Origin: an uncultured Eubacteriales bacterium
GTDB lineage: Bacteria; Bacillota; Clostridia; Peptostreptococcales; Anaerovoracaceae
Length of the DNA: 6,831 bases
Direction of reading: 5' to 3'
Assembly: GCA_959021945.1 (NCBI GenBank)
Contig: CAUEYG010000079.1
Location: forward strand, 1 to 6,831
Both the position numbers and the translations under genes were made by a program. The notes under the pieces were generated by a model. It was not told where the DNA came from and ran no database searches. It saw only the letters and a list, made by a program, of their open reading frames with translations. Positions 1 to 6,172 of the stretch are shown one piece after another. Every line of letters begins with the position of its first letter. The first letter of the stretch is position 1.

Positions 1-867
1 CAGGGTACCGGCAATATGATAGCGCCTATGTGGTTTCAGATTGCCGGCGTACTGCTGAATTTTGCCCTTGATCCAATTCTGATCTTCGGCTATTTTGGAT
101 TTCCTAAAATGGGTGTAGAAGGAGCTGCTGTATCCACAGTATGCGGATACAGCTTTTCTATGGTTTTAGCCTTCTATGTATTGATTTTCCGTAAACAAAA
201 GGTAAAGATAAAAACAAGAGGGTTTCATATTGACGTTACGATAATAAAGGATATCTTTGTAATTGGATTTCCCTCCTTTGTCATGAACGCACTGGGGGCT
301 TTTATGACTTATTTCACCAATCTCTTTTTGGTTCTGTACTCTACTACTGCCGTAGCTTTCTTTGGCGCTTATTTTAAATTGCAGCAGGTAGTCATCATGA
401 CGTTAAACGGGCTCGTTCAAGGCTGTATCCCCATCATGAGCTATAATTTCGGAGCCAAAAACAGCTCCCGGCTGATTCAGGCCCTAAAGCACGGCACCAT
501 AATTGGAGTCCTGTTAACTGGCGTTTCCATCCTCATCCTCTGGCTGTTTCCTTCTCAAATTCTAAGAATTTTCAATGCTTCTGAGACCATGATGTCCTTT
601 GGCGCGCCTGCCCTCAGGATCATGGCCTCAAGTTATGTATTCGCTGCCATTGCCACTATGATTGCTTCCTTTATGCAGTCCACAAAAAGGGTGGGATTCA
701 GTCTTCTCATCAATGTATTGCGTCAACTCGGCTTTCTGCTGCCTTTTATGTGGCTCTTGTCTCACCTTATGGGAATGACCGGTATCTGGTGGTCATTTCT
801 TGCTGCAGAAACCTTGACTGTTATCATCAGCTGGGTTCTTTACCGAAAATATCCAGTTGCCTGTTAG
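1..867 (+). CDS. MATE-family multidrug efflux transporter, C-terminal part (5' truncated by window edge)
   Basis: This is an integral membrane antiporter of the MATE (MOP superfamily) type, which exports drugs or other organic compounds using a Na+ or H+ gradient. The reading frame is open from base 1 (Q-G-T-G-N before the first ATG at 16), and that GN followed by a membrane helix and 'NFALDPILIFG' matches the conserved middle of MATE proteins, so the ATG at 16 is internal and not the start. The 288 residues visible contain the end of the first six-helix bundle and the second bundle, with conserved-looking 'GVEGAAVSTV' and 'QGCIPIMSYNFGAK' segments. Against a usual length of about 450 residues, roughly 160 N-terminal residues lie outside the window. 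It ends TAG at 867, only 9 bp from the stop of the convergent amidohydrolase gene, with no obvious terminator hairpin between them. It is not the other half of the MATE gene at the right edge: both fragments contain the N-x-x-LD helix region and differ in it. The substrate is unknown. Confidence 0.93.
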   Translation, partial: QGTGNMIAPMWFQIAGVLLNFALDPILIFGYFGFPKMGVEGAAVSTVCGYSFSMVLAFYVLIFRKQKVKIKTRGFHIDVTIIKDIFVIGFPSFVMNALGAFMTYFTNLFLVLYSTTAVAFFGAYFKLQQVVIMTLNGLVQGCIPIMSYNFGAKNSSRLIQALKHGTIIGVLLTGVSILILWLFPSQILRIFNASETMMSFGAPALRIMASSYVFAAIATMIASFMQSTKRVGFSLLINVLRQLGFLLPFMWLLSHLMGMTGIWWSFLAAETLTVIISWVLYRKYPVAC

Positions 868-876
868 CCTGGCTTC

Positions 877-2283
877 TCATCTCATCTTAAACTTTTCCAT
901 TAAATCTTTGTTGGTAGTCAAGTCCGGCTTTGCCTCTTCCGGCAGCAGGGTCTGATAAACTCTGCCATGAAGCCGCCCTTTCCATTCTGCCTTTGCCTCT
1001 TTTAAAATCTCAGGCTTTGCCAGCAGATCATATCCCACCAGGGCTAAGGTCTTTGCTGCTGTTTCCAGCACCCGTTTACCTGCCTGACTTCCTGCAAATC
1101 TACAGGTTGTCCAGCTGTGCCAGCCTGTATCTTCAGATGGTGAAAGGGCCACATTTAAAAAAGCCAGCGGCCCATACCAGCTGTATTCGGAAGAGTCTGT
1201 CACCGGCTGGCTGCCTAATACTGTTTCTAAAATCTCTCCTGTATATCCGGTTTCCTCTGTGTTCATAGCATGTTGGATAGCTTTGGCTGCTTTCTGATCT
1301 TCTTCTGAATAGGCAGGCGCACCTACATAGCGGAGATTTTCTTCTACCAGCTGTCCCAGTCTGAAATTGGGAATTAAATCGTGGGTAGCAGTGATGACTT
1401 CTTTTGTTACAGTTGTTCCCGTAGCCTGAGCGCATCCTTTGGCGCAGGCATTGAGCCTTGACAAAATATCCTGGGCCAGTTCCGCCGTTTTTGTTCTTCC
1501 TACACACCAGAGAATGGTATTGGCAGGAACCACATTGGGAAAGCTGTTTCCTACATCAGGAAAAGCGTAATTCAAGGTTGTAGGCGAGTCCTCACTTCCC
1601 GGTTTAATATGCTCCCGAAGCATTTCAATAGCATGGCCCATAAGCATGGCTCCGTCTAAAGAGCTGCGTCCGTTCCAGGGAGCATTCCCATGAGCACTCT
1701 TTCCTGTAAAATGATATTTTACATTAAAATAAGCATTGGTATCGCAGGCTGCAGCCCTGTTGAGATGGCTGGGATGCCAGTCAATAAAAGCATCGATTCC
1801 TTCAAACAGCCCTTCCCTTGCCATAAAAGGCTTTCCAATACACAACTCTTCTGCCGGAGTACCAAACACTTTGATGGTGCCCTCTATCCGGTTTTCCTCC
1901 ATATATTGCCGCAGGGCCGCTGCTGCAAGGATTCCGCCCACAGCCATCAAGTTATGACCGCAGCCATGTCCCGGAGCCATATCCACAACTGGGTCCTTTG
2001 AAGTAGCATCTTTTTTCTGCGATAATCCGGGCAAAGCATCGTATTCAGAGCTAAAGGCCAGCACCGGGCGTCCTGACCCATATATGGCTGTAAAGGCTGT
2101 GGGTATGCCTGCTGCGCTGCGGTCCACAGAAAATCCATAGCCCTCCAGCAAGTTTGCTGCAGCCTGGCTTGCTTCATATTCCTGCATGGACAGTTCCGGA
2201 TGCTCCCACAAAAAATCCGAGACAGCAAAGGCGGATTCTTTGTTCTTATCAATCCACTGACAAATCGTTTCTTTTTTTTTCAT
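877..2283 (-). CDS. M20-family metal-dependent amidohydrolase, AbgB-like
   Basis: A cytoplasmic M20D peptidase-family hydrolase (468 aa, no signal peptide) that would cleave an amide bond in an N-acyl or N-aroyl amino acid or similar compound using a di-metal centre. Seen motifs: EYDALPGL (80-87), GHGCGHN (105-111) and GTPAEE (141-146) in the catalytic domain; DWHPSH (168-173); a lid/dimerisation domain from about 185 to 300 that opens with GKSAHG; then DSSEYSWYGP (363-372) and GWHSW (387-391) at the C-terminal catalytic part. Length and motifs fit AbgB, the p-aminobenzoyl-glutamate hydrolase subunit B, but no AbgA-like partner is in the window and the family is broad, so the substrate is open. 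The start is supported by AGGGGA 7 bp upstream. It has its own sigma-54 promoter (2342-2357), separated from the upstream activator gene by a terminator. The ATG is followed by an A9 run (three Lys codons). It probably works with the MFS carrier encoded upstream. Confidence 0.93.
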   Translation of the reverse strand: MKKKETICQWIDKNKESAFAVSDFLWEHPELSMQEYEASQAAANLLEGYGFSVDRSAAGIPTAFTAIYGSGRPVLAFSSEYDALPGLSQKKDATSKDPVVDMAPGHGCGHNLMAVGGILAAAALRQYMEENRIEGTIKVFGTPAEELCIGKPFMAREGLFEGIDAFIDWHPSHLNRAAACDTNAYFNVKYHFTGKSAHGNAPWNGRSSLDGAMLMGHAIEMLREHIKPGSEDSPTTLNYAFPDVGNSFPNVVPANTILWCVGRTKTAELAQDILSRLNACAKGCAQATGTTVTKEVITATHDLIPNFRLGQLVEENLRYVGAPAYSEEDQKAAKAIQHAMNTEETGYTGEILETVLGSQPVTDSSEYSWYGPLAFLNVALSPSEDTGWHSWTTCRFAGSQAGKRVLETAAKTLALVGYDLLAKPEILKEAKAEWKGRLHGRVYQTLLPEEAKPDLTTNKDLMEKFKMR

Positions 2284-2311
2284 CTTTTTTCCCCTATTTC
2301 TAAAACAAAAT

Positions 2312-2330
2312 TGTGAAATTGTTTATCCCA
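2312..2330 (-). promoter_or_regulatory. Leader element at +2 of the amidohydrolase promoter (copy 1, inverted relative to copy 2)
   Basis: On the transcribed (-) strand it reads TGGGATAAACAATTTCACA. Its reverse complement equals the element in the MFS leader (5262-5281) except for one extra base there. It begins at predicted +2 of the sigma-54 promoter at 2342-2357. It has weak internal dyad symmetry (TGGGATA / TTTCACA, 5 of 7 matching), as expected for a site bound by a protein dimer. An operator for a second regulator is inferred; an RNA role is possible. Confidence 0.6.
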
Positions 2331-2341
2331 CTTTATTAAAG

Positions 2342-2357
2342 AGCAAATTTCATGCCA
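2342..2357 (-). promoter_or_regulatory. Sigma-54 (-24/-12) promoter for the amidohydrolase gene
   Basis: On the - strand the sequence TGGCATG-AAAT-TTGCT matches the consensus TGGCAC(G)-N4-TTGCW with one deviation (T for C in the -24 box) and correct GG-to-GC spacing. Counting from the -12 C at 2343 puts the transcription start at about 2331, giving a leader of about 47 nt to the ATG at 2283. The adjacent gene for a sigma-54 activator supports this strongly. The same -24 box, TGGCATG, recurs before the MFS gene. Confidence 0.85.
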
Positions 2358-2368
2358 AAGGAAAAGAG

Positions 2369-2398
2369 AAAAAACAACCCGTTTTAGGGTCGTTTTTT
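2369..2398 (-). terminator. Rho-independent terminator after the sigma-54 activator gene
   Basis: The - strand transcript forms a 12-bp stem: AAAAAACGACCC, a 6-nt loop, then GGGTTGTTTTTT, with one G-U wobble, ending in a U-rich tail. It lies 90 bp past the activator stop and 11 bp before the -24 box of the amidohydrolase promoter, so it would end the MFS-activator mRNA and leave the hydrolase on its own promoter. On the + strand the wobble becomes an A-C mismatch, which favours the leftward orientation. Confidence 0.8.
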
Positions 2399-2454
2399 CT
2401 CTCGTTTCGCAAGAATATTTCGTCAAATAGGCAAAATGACAGGTTTTTTAACAC

Positions 2455-2472
2455 TGACCCGCAAATGGGTCA
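2455..2472. promoter_or_regulatory. Probable upstream activating sequence (perfect palindrome TGACCC-N6-GGGTCA)
   Basis: TGACCC-GCAAAT-GGGTCA is a perfect 6-6-6 inverted repeat, the shape expected for a Fis-type HTH dimer. It is centred about 132 bp upstream of the predicted amidohydrolase start, inside the usual range for sigma-54 enhancers, and lies 16 bp beyond the stop codon of the activator gene itself. A second GGGTCA follows one 19-bp step away. Binding by the neighbouring activator is inferred. Confidence 0.6.
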
Positions 2473-2473
2473 A

Positions 2474-2491
2474 CAGCTCAAATTTGGGTCA
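2474..2491. promoter_or_regulatory. Second, degenerate activator half-site (AAATTTGGGTCA)
   Basis: GGGTCA at 2486-2491 repeats the right arm of the palindrome at 2455-2472 with a 19-bp shift, about two helical turns, so both sites would face the same side of the DNA. The left arm (CAGCTC) is poorly conserved. It overlaps the TGA stop codon of the activator gene (2489-2491). The segment AAATTTGGGTCAC (2480-2492) recurs with one change, AAATTTGTGTCAC, upstream of the MFS promoter at 5330-5342. Confidence 0.4.
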
Positions 2492-3943
2492 CTTTTCTTT
2501 TTCTGCTGATTTTACATATTTTAAATACTTTCTGCTGGCTCCTGATTGGCTGATTTCCAGGGCTTTGGCCACTTTGTAGCTACTGGAATATTTTTGGAAT
2601 GCCATTTCAATCAGCTGGGCCTCTACCTTTTCCACTGCCTCCTGCAGAGGCAAAATCCGATTTACTTTCACATCTTCCTGCAGACCATCGGTCATAATGC
2701 GGATGTTGCTGGGCAGCGATTCTTCGTCAATTACGCCCGACCTGTTTGTAACTACAAGGCGTTCTATGAGATTTTCCAATTCCCGAATATTGCCCGGCCA
2801 GCGATACTCATTTAAAATTTCCAGCACTTTATCTACGATTTCCACCTGTCTGCCATAGCGGTTGCAGAAATACTGCAGAAAGGATTTTACCAGCTCATCA
2901 ATGTCCTCCTTCCTCTGGCGCAGGGCCGGCATATGCAGCGGTACTACATTAATCCGATAGTAGAGGTCGCTTCGAAAGAGACCCTCTTCAATGAGCTTTT
3001 CCAGATTTTTGTTGGTAGCTGTAATAATCCTCACATCCACAGGCTTTTCCGCTGTTCCTCCAATTCGGGTAATGGTTTTATTTTGAAGGGTATGGAGCAG
3101 CTTTGCCTGCAAGTTTAAGGGCATATCTCCAATTTCATCGAGAAACAGGCTGCCTCCATTAGCCATTTCAAACAGCCCCGGCTTTCCGCCCTTTTTCGCT
3201 CCGGTAAAAGCCCCTGATTCATAGCCGAACAGCTCTGATTCAATCAGATTTTCCGGGATAGCAGCGCAGTTGAGTTCAATAAAGGTTTTACCCCTTCGCT
3301 GGCTGTTATCGTGGATATGCCTTGCCAGCATACTCTTTCCTGTTCCGGTTTCCCCTGTGACCAAAATACTGGAATCCGCCTTGGCCACTTGACCTGCCGC
3401 TTCATAAAGCTTGGCTACGGCAGGGCTCTTGGTAATCAGCTTTTTATCTTTGTAGTCAGGCTCCTGATTCCTGCTTTTATGATATTGATCAAGGAGGCTT
3501 AGCTCATCCATGAACCGAGCGTTACTGACGCATAAAACCACGTCTCCTTCCTGATCTTTTACTGGGGTAGCCGTTACGATAGCTTCTCCGCCCGGCCCCT
3601 TCTGCACAATGGTAATGGGCCGTTTTTCCCTCAGAGCAATGCGAACTGCAGAGGGCCGATAGAAGCCCCTCTTTTCCATATCTGTTACACTTTTCCCCAC
3701 AATCTCTTGTTTCTCAGTTGCCGAGCGGCTCTCAAAGGTTTTATTAATAAAAATAATGGTCCCCTTTGCGTCTGTAACATGAAAACTATCCATACAATTG
3801 TCCATGGCCAGATAATAGGTGTCCCGTTCTTTCTTCAACTGCCGGCATGCCTCATACAAGCTTTCCAGCGATTCGTCCAAGCTGCCGCTGATCTCTGTAC
3901 CCAAGAGCGTTTCCATTTTTCTAACAAATTCCTGACCCTTCAT
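2489..3943 (-). CDS. Sigma-54-dependent transcriptional activator (PAS - AAA+ - Fis HTH)
   Basis: A bacterial enhancer-binding protein (484 aa) that remodels sigma-54 RNA polymerase by ATP hydrolysis. Domains: a helical lead-in (about 20-45), one PAS sensor domain (about 45-145, with 'DSFHVTDAKGTIIFINKTFE'), a linker, the AAA+ domain (about 168-400) and a C-terminal Fis-type helix-turn-helix (about 434-476). Visible motifs are Walker A GETGTGKS (197-204), the sigma-54 contact loop GAFTGA (244-249), Walker B SLFLDE (265-270), the FRSDLYYR arginine-finger segment (323-330) and WPGNIREL (382-389). All key residues are intact, so it should be active. The start at 3943 is preferred because GGAGG lies 9 bp upstream; an in-frame ATG at 4039 would run into the MFS gene and add residues unlike the family. 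The gene follows the MFS gene by 25 bp, so the two are co-transcribed, and the sigma-54 promoter before MFS implies autoregulation. There is no response-regulator receiver domain; the signal presumably reaches the PAS domain. Confidence 0.95.
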   Translation of the reverse strand: MKGQEFVRKMETLLGTEISGSLDESLESLYEACRQLKKERDTYYLAMDNCMDSFHVTDAKGTIIFINKTFESRSATEKQEIVGKSVTDMEKRGFYRPSAVRIALREKRPITIVQKGPGGEAIVTATPVKDQEGDVVLCVSNARFMDELSLLDQYHKSRNQEPDYKDKKLITKSPAVAKLYEAAGQVAKADSSILVTGETGTGKSMLARHIHDNSQRRGKTFIELNCAAIPENLIESELFGYESGAFTGAKKGGKPGLFEMANGGSLFLDEIGDMPLNLQAKLLHTLQNKTITRIGGTAEKPVDVRIITATNKNLEKLIEEGLFRSDLYYRINVVPLHMPALRQRKEDIDELVKSFLQYFCNRYGRQVEIVDKVLEILNEYRWPGNIRELENLIERLVVTNRSGVIDEESLPSNIRIMTDGLQEDVKVNRILPLQEAVEKVEAQLIEMAFQKYSSSYKVAKALEISQSGASRKYLKYVKSAEKEK

Positions 3944-3968
3944 CTTGCTGTGCCTCCATCCTAAAAAA

Positions 3969-5225
3969 CTACTGTTCCTTTCTATCGTGAATCTTGAAAG
4001 CAGCAAACCTGAGAATGGCTGCCAGCAGAACAGCGACACAGGCCACTGCCCAGAAAGCAGCGTAGCTGCCCGTCATATCGTAGATTCTGGCCGCTACCAT
4101 TCCTCCAAAAGCGCCGCCAATGCTTGTTGCCATATTCATAACCCCTACCAGAGTGCCGTAATCTTTGTCTCCAAAGAGCCCATTTACCATCAGCGGAGGG
4201 ATAACGGTAATCGTCGGTCCTCCAAACCCATAGCAGGCAATGACAAGGAATACGAGTATCCCTGCTGCGCTTGGCATAATAAAGAGGGCTGCAAAGGTTG
4301 CGGCAAAAATAATGGTAGTAAGAACGGTGCTGACGCGGATTCCCAGCCTGTCCGTTACAGCCCCCATCACTGGTTTTCCAATGATAAGGGAGCCCAACAG
4401 CAAGCCGTGCAGAGATGCGGCCCGTCCTTCTTCAATTCCGCATCCCACAAAGTAAGCCACGGAATTGGCCAGGATAGCGCTGGATGCCAAAATAACCAAT
4501 ACTGTGGAAAGTACGGCAAGATAAAACTCGGGAGTACCCATAGCTTCCGCCAGGTTCTTTCCTGTTTTTTCAGAAGCAGCAGCCGCTAGTTCCGTTTCAT
4601 CTTCTCCCATTCTGACAAAGCCTTTTGATTCCGGTTTATCATTACCAAAGAGCAGCACAATGAGCATTAACAGGATAAAAACAGCTCCCAGAGCAAGATA
4701 GCCTGTCCTCCATCCATAAGAGGAAATGACTCCATTGAGAACAGGAGACAGGATCAGTCCTCCTAAACCGCTTCCCAGAAAAGCAATGCCTGTAGCAGTG
4801 CCGCGGACCTTTCCGCCAAACCACTTGTTGATAAGAATGGAAACAGGCATAGGAGCCGTTCCCGCAAATCCAATACCTAAAATAACCGCAAAGGTGTAAA
4901 AGGCGGTGAGGGAATTTGCTTTTGAAAAACCAAAATATCCGATAAATCCTAGCAGACAGCAGATTCCTACCCAGATTCGCCAGTTTCCTCTGCCCATGAT
5001 CTTCCCTAAAAATGGGGAGCAAATCACACAGGCAATGGATAAAATGGTCAAATAGGTCATCCAAGTTCCCCGCTCAAATCCCAGGTCCTCTGTTACCGGC
5101 AGGACAAATACACTGGTAAGGGAAACAAATCCCACATAAGCAAAGGTCATTAAAAAAAGTCCGACAATTACAATAATCCATCCATAGTAGAATCTCCCAT
5201 TCTGCTTAAACTGAATGTCTTTCAT
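3969..5225 (-). CDS. MFS transporter, OFA (oxalate:formate antiporter)-like
   Basis: A 12-helix inner membrane carrier of the major facilitator superfamily (418 aa, full length). The N-terminus 'RFYYGWIIVIVGLFLMTF' opens helix 1 in the way typical of OFA-type and monocarboxylate-like carriers. 'WFGGKVRGTATGIAFLGSGLGG' (135-156) is the characteristic helix 4-5 region, the cytoplasmic loop between halves is about 195-230 and charged, and 'GAVTDRLGIR' (288-297) is the second-half MFS motif A. The start has AAGGAGG 5 bp upstream. It is the first gene of an operon with the sigma-54 activator, transcribed from the -24/-12 promoter at 5293-5308. By context it imports, or exchanges, the substrate or product of the amidohydrolase, probably an organic anion. 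This is inferred; OFA-like carriers have varied substrates and oxalate itself has no support here, since no oxalate enzymes are present. Confidence 0.93.
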   Translation of the reverse strand: MKDIQFKQNGRFYYGWIIVIVGLFLMTFAYVGFVSLTSVFVLPVTEDLGFERGTWMTYLTILSIACVICSPFLGKIMGRGNWRIWVGICCLLGFIGYFGFSKANSLTAFYTFAVILGIGFAGTAPMPVSILINKWFGGKVRGTATGIAFLGSGLGGLILSPVLNGVISSYGWRTGYLALGAVFILLMLIVLLFGNDKPESKGFVRMGEDETELAAAASEKTGKNLAEAMGTPEFYLAVLSTVLVILASSAILANSVAYFVGCGIEEGRAASLHGLLLGSLIIGKPVMGAVTDRLGIRVSTVLTTIIFAATFAALFIMPSAAGILVFLVIACYGFGGPTITVIPPLMVNGLFGDKDYGTLVGVMNMATSIGGAFGGMVAARIYDMTGSYAAFWAVACVAVLLAAILRFAAFKIHDRKEQ

Positions 5226-5261
5226 GTTCTCCTCCTTTACAAATCAAACAGTTTCTACTTA

Positions 5262-5281
5262 TGGGATAAATCAATTTCACA
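5262..5281 (-). promoter_or_regulatory. Leader element at +2 of the MFS promoter (copy 2, inverted relative to copy 1)
   Basis: On the transcribed (-) strand it reads TGTGAAATTGATTTATCCCA and starts at predicted +2 of the sigma-54 promoter at 5293-5308. It is the reverse complement of the leader element at 2312-2330 with one extra A in the middle. It lies well upstream of the Shine-Dalgarno sequence (5231-5237), so a direct effect on ribosome binding is not obvious. Confidence 0.6.
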
Positions 5282-5292
5282 TCAATAGATTA

Positions 5293-5308
5293 TGCAAGTG
5301 TCATGCCA
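5293..5308 (-). promoter_or_regulatory. Sigma-54 (-24/-12) promoter for the MFS-activator operon
   Basis: On the - strand TGGCATG-ACAC-TTGCA matches the sigma-54 consensus with correct spacing and has the same -24 box as the amidohydrolase promoter. The -12 C is at 5294, so transcription should start near 5282, giving a leader of about 57 nt to the MFS ATG. Its upstream end is 4 bp from the stop codon of the MerR gene, so any enhancer must sit inside that coding sequence or farther away. Confidence 0.85.
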
Positions 5309-5312
5309 TTTT

Positions 5313-6131
5313 TCATAAAATTCTCACAGAAATTTGTGTCACATACTCCTGGATCTGTTCTGTAAACAGATGATCAATAATATAGGATTCCATATAATTT
5401 CCTGAAAGGTTCAGCTCCTGCTCCTCGGCATAAGAGAGCATCCGTTCATAGCATTCCCCCACGGTATCCCAACTGCCCTTGTGATATGCAGTAAGGTATT
5501 CCCCTGCTTTTAGCACTTCAAACTGAGTCTTGGCAGGTTTCCTCTGGGTAATGAGAATCGTATTATGGTAATTATCATAAATGCTGTTTTGAATATCGGA
5601 AGCTTTCTGCAAATAACCAATCCGGTAGGCCTCATCCTGGTTGTTTTTCAAAAAATCCATAATAGCCTGATTGGTCTTTTTTAAAAAAGCTGCATCGGTT
5701 TTTTCTTCAATTGGCGTGTACACATAGTATCTCCTTGGATAGTATATTTTATCAATCCTGCTCCAATCCTGCCTCTCCATCTCTAGAAGATAGGAGATAC
5801 GTTCCCGGAGCCACTGCTTTTGGTTTTTTAGCTTTCTGATCTGCCCTTCAATCTGAGCATTTCTCTTTTGGAAAGCTGCAAGCATTTTCTCCGGGTTGCG
5901 GTGCTCCAAAAAGTCCCGAATCTGCACCAGCGGCATTCCCAACTCTTTTAACTGCATGATCGTATCAAAGATCTCAATCTGATAGATGGAATAATAGCGG
6001 TATTCGTTTTCCAGCACAATCTCCGGTGAAAAAAGGCCGATCTTATCATAATAAAAAAGCGTATCCTTTGTTACGCCCATGGCTCTTGCAAACTCTCCAG
6101 TGGTCATATAGTTTTCTCTGTTTATTTTCAT
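5313..6131 (-). CDS. MerR-family transcriptional regulator with GyrI-like effector domain
   Basis: A one-component DNA-binding regulator (272 aa) of the BmrR/BltR/Mta kind, which typically senses drugs or other lipophilic compounds and activates a pump gene. The N-terminal winged HTH (about 8-75) has the family signature 'TTGEFARAMGVTKDTLFYYDKIGL' in part (10-33), followed by NEYRYYS and LKELGMPL. A long coiled-coil dimerisation helix covers about 80-118, and a GyrI-like ligand-binding domain about 127-270 includes YHKGSW (216-221) and 'YMESYIID' (246-253). There is no cysteine cluster of the metal-sensing MerR type. The start is supported by AAGGAG 6 bp upstream; this SD overlaps the -35 box of the divergent MATE promoter by 2 bp. 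It very likely controls that MATE gene and probably itself. No terminator follows it, so readthrough into the MFS-activator operon could give that operon basal expression. Confidence 0.93.
   Translation of the reverse strand: MKINRENYMTTGEFARAMGVTKDTLFYYDKIGLFSPEIVLENEYRYYSIYQIEIFDTIMQLKELGMPLVQIRDFLEHRNPEKMLAAFQKRNAQIEGQIRKLKNQKQWLRERISYLLEMERQDWSRIDKIYYPRRYYVYTPIEEKTDAAFLKKTNQAIMDFLKNNQDEAYRIGYLQKASDIQNSIYDNYHNTILITQRKPAKTQFEVLKAGEYLTAYHKGSWDTVGECYERMLSYAEEQELNLSGNYMESYIIDHLFTEQIQEYVTQISVRIL
5324..5341. promoter_or_regulatory. Possible activator site upstream of the MFS promoter
   Basis: TCACAG-AAATTT-GTGTCA has the same 6-6-6 layout as the palindrome at 2455-2472, though only 4 of 6 arm positions pair. 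AAATTTGTGTCAC (5330-5342) matches 12 of 13 bases of AAATTTGGGTCAC at 2480-2492. It lies about 42-59 bp upstream of the predicted start, close for an enhancer, and inside the end of the MerR coding region, so chance conservation is possible. Confidence 0.3.
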
Positions 6132-6141
6132 AAAAATCTCC

Positions 6142-6172
6142 TTGACTATGGTGTTACTCCATCCTTTATGAT
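6142..6172 (+). promoter_or_regulatory. MerR-type promoter and operator for the MATE gene (19-bp spacer)
   Basis: TTGACT (6142-6147) and TATGAT (6167-6172) are near-consensus -35 and -10 boxes held 19 bp apart, the overlong spacing characteristic of promoters that MerR-family activators untwist. The spacer holds the dyad ATGGTG-TTA-CTCCAT (6148-6162; 5 of 6 arm positions pair), the expected operator position. Transcription rightward would start near 6179, followed by an AAGGAGG Shine-Dalgarno (6194-6200) 5 bp before the MATE ATG. Confidence 0.85.

Noticed and set aside
16..18. ATG at 16 as the start of the left MATE gene.
   Set aside because: The frame is open to base 1 and the residues before it fit the conserved MATE interior; the protein would lack its first helices.
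868..876. A bidirectional terminator between the converging MATE and amidohydrolase genes.
   Set aside because: Only 9 bp separate the stop codons and no stem with a U-tract is visible there.
2312..2330. Resemblance to the lac operator right half (GGATAACAATTTCACA).
   Set aside because: The match needs a one-base gap, the defining GTGAGC/GCTCAC core is missing, and no LacI-family gene is in the window. Treated as coincidence.
3944..4039. Longer start for the sigma-54 activator at the upstream in-frame ATG (4039).
   Set aside because: It would overlap the MFS gene by 71 bp and lacks a family-like N-terminus, while the ATG at 3943 has a GGAGG site at good spacing.
3945..4589. A 214-codon + strand open frame opposite the MFS gene.
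   Set aside because: It lies antisense to a clear MFS gene, is rich in Ser, Asn, Cys and Gly without membrane or domain features, and is explained as a shadow frame.
2312..5281. Inverted repeats flanking a roughly 3-kb segment, as in an invertible or mobile element.
   Set aside because: No recombinase or transposase is present, the repeats differ by an indel, and their identical placement at +2 of two promoters is better explained by regulation. Long reads with the segment flipped would reopen this.
5353..5371. Inverted repeat ATCTGTT-N5-AACAGAT upstream of the MFS promoter.
   Set aside because: It lies within the MerR coding sequence, does not resemble the TGACCC/GGGTCA sites, and lacks a U-tract, so neither enhancer nor terminator can be supported.
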